From the NCBI GenBank assembly GCA_013204355.1, contig JABMOA010000109.1, positions 1 through 13,037 of the forward strand: a DNA stretch of 13,037 bases. The letters run 5' to 3'. The stretch is from Candidatus Woesearchaeota archaeon (GTDB lineage Archaea; Nanobdellota; Nanobdellia; Woesearchaeales; GW2011-AR9). Positions 12,861-13,037 of the stretch are shown one piece after another (position 1 is the first letter of the stretch; every line of letters begins with the position of its first letter). Position numbers and translations under genes: made by a program. The notes below the pieces were generated by a model that worked only from the letters and a program-made list of their open reading frames with translations, did not search any database and was not told the DNA's origin.

Positions 12861-12953
12861 TTCTGGACTTTACTACGTAAAGTATCAGAACTTCATTCTG
12901 GACTTTACTACGTAAAGTATCAGAACTTCATTCTGGACTTTACTACGTAAAGT
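12861..12953. repeat. Tandem 35-bp hairpin repeat, 2.7 copies
   Basis: Perfect copies at 12861-12895 and 12896-12930 are followed by the first 23 bases of a third at 12931-12953. Within each unit ACTTTAC and GTAAAGT are inverted around TAC, and TTCTG and CAGAA are inverted outside them, so each unit can fold into an interrupted 12-bp stem. The 5-bp arms also pair across unit borders (CAGAA-CTTCA-TTCTG). The third copy runs directly into the TATA box of the tRNA gene. Function unknown. Confidence 0.9.
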
Positions 12954-12960
12954 TTTTAAA
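12953..12960 (+). promoter_or_regulatory. TATA box for the tRNA gene
   Basis: TTTTTAAA is centred about 33 bases before the first tRNA base. A transcript start near 12983 would leave a short 5' leader for RNase P to remove. Confidence 0.5.
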
Positions 12961-12989
12961 TGAACAGTTATCTTACACATAAAGATCAT

Positions 12990-13037
12990 GGGCCTATGGT
13001 CTAGTGGCTATGACAGTGCCCTTACATTCCGTAAGGA
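12990..13037 (+). tRNA. tRNA-Val(UAC), 5' part, probably intron-containing, cut by window end
   Basis: The acceptor 5' strand is GGGCCTA, followed by TG. The D-arm is GTC/GAC around a loop with AGTGGCTA (box A-like TGGTCTAGTGG). Then come A26, the anticodon 5' strand GTGCC and the loop CTTACA, with U33, anticodon TAC (13023-13025) and A37. The next bases, TTCCGTAAGGA, cannot pair with GTGCC, so the 3' half of the anticodon stem is missing at that point. The likely reason is an intron at the usual archaeal position after base 37, which would be excised by the splicing endonuclease. CCTTAC (13020-13025) pairs with GTAAGG (13031-13036), the kind of exon-intron pairing that builds a splice site. 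The 3' exon lies outside the window. Confidence 0.75.

Noticed and set aside
12861..12953. CRISPR array
   Set aside because: The 35-bp units are directly adjacent, with no unique spacers between them and no cas genes nearby.

Overview
This AT-rich window (by eye about one-third GC, not computed) comes from an archaeon. It carries a TFIIB-type initiation factor, an archaeal AMP phosphorylase, an archaeal wybutosine enzyme (TYW3/Taw3), an archaeal-type tRNA m1A methyltransferase, TATA boxes about 25 bases upstream of many start codons, and surface proteins with a signal peptide and a C-terminal membrane anchor. The style of the surface proteins, the 194-residue protein with a conserved C-terminal tail and the small KGQ-type membrane protein suggest a DPANN archaeon, Woesearchaeota- or Pacearchaeota-like. 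That lineage call is an inference from memory of protein style, not a search.

Layout. 1-1623 (minus): the first codons of an unknown gene, a HAD-type phosphatase joined to it by an ATGA overlap, and transcription factor B. 1804-2766 (plus): a 47-residue membrane microprotein, a 21-codon upstream ORF that overlaps the start of the next gene, and a coiled-coil/Pro-Gln-rich conserved hypothetical protein. 2898-7850 (plus): two consecutive surface (S-layer-like) proteins of 462 and 1162 residues that share paralogous Ig-like modules; the first seems to start at an ATT codon. 7875-9171 (minus): TYW3/Taw3 and an upstream HExxH metallopeptidase-like protein, 1 base apart. 9223-9956 (plus): TrmI-type tRNA methyltransferase, broken by a one-base frameshift and diverging from the peptidase around one shared TATA box. 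10023-10577 (plus): a lipoprotein with 15 collagen Gly-X-Y triplets. 10680-10832 (plus): a 50-residue zinc-ribbon protein. 10888-11313 (plus): dUTPase. 11306-12778 (minus): AMP phosphorylase, overlapping dUTPase tail to tail by 8 bases. 12861-12953: a tandem 35-bp hairpin repeat. 12990-end: the 5' part of a tRNA-Val(UAC), apparently with an intron.

Themes. The cell envelope accounts for about 40% of the window: two anchored Ig-like proteins, the collagen-like lipoprotein and a membrane-associated peptidase. tRNA modification is represented by Taw3 and TrmI on either side of the shared promoter. Nucleotide metabolism is represented by dUTPase and AMP phosphorylase. Two translation-start styles coexist. 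HAD, the 47-residue protein, the peptidase, TrmI and dUTPase have TATA boxes that place the start at or near the transcript 5' end (leaderless). TFB, the 194-residue protein, the surface proteins, the lipoprotein and AMP phosphorylase have leaders with Shine-Dalgarno-like sequences.

No mobile element, CRISPR array or complete unknown multi-gene system was recognised. The most unusual items are the ATT start, the three Cys-clasped modules with 92-93 residue spacing, the archaeal collagen-like lipoprotein, the hairpin repeat next to the tRNA, and the shared bidirectional TATA box.
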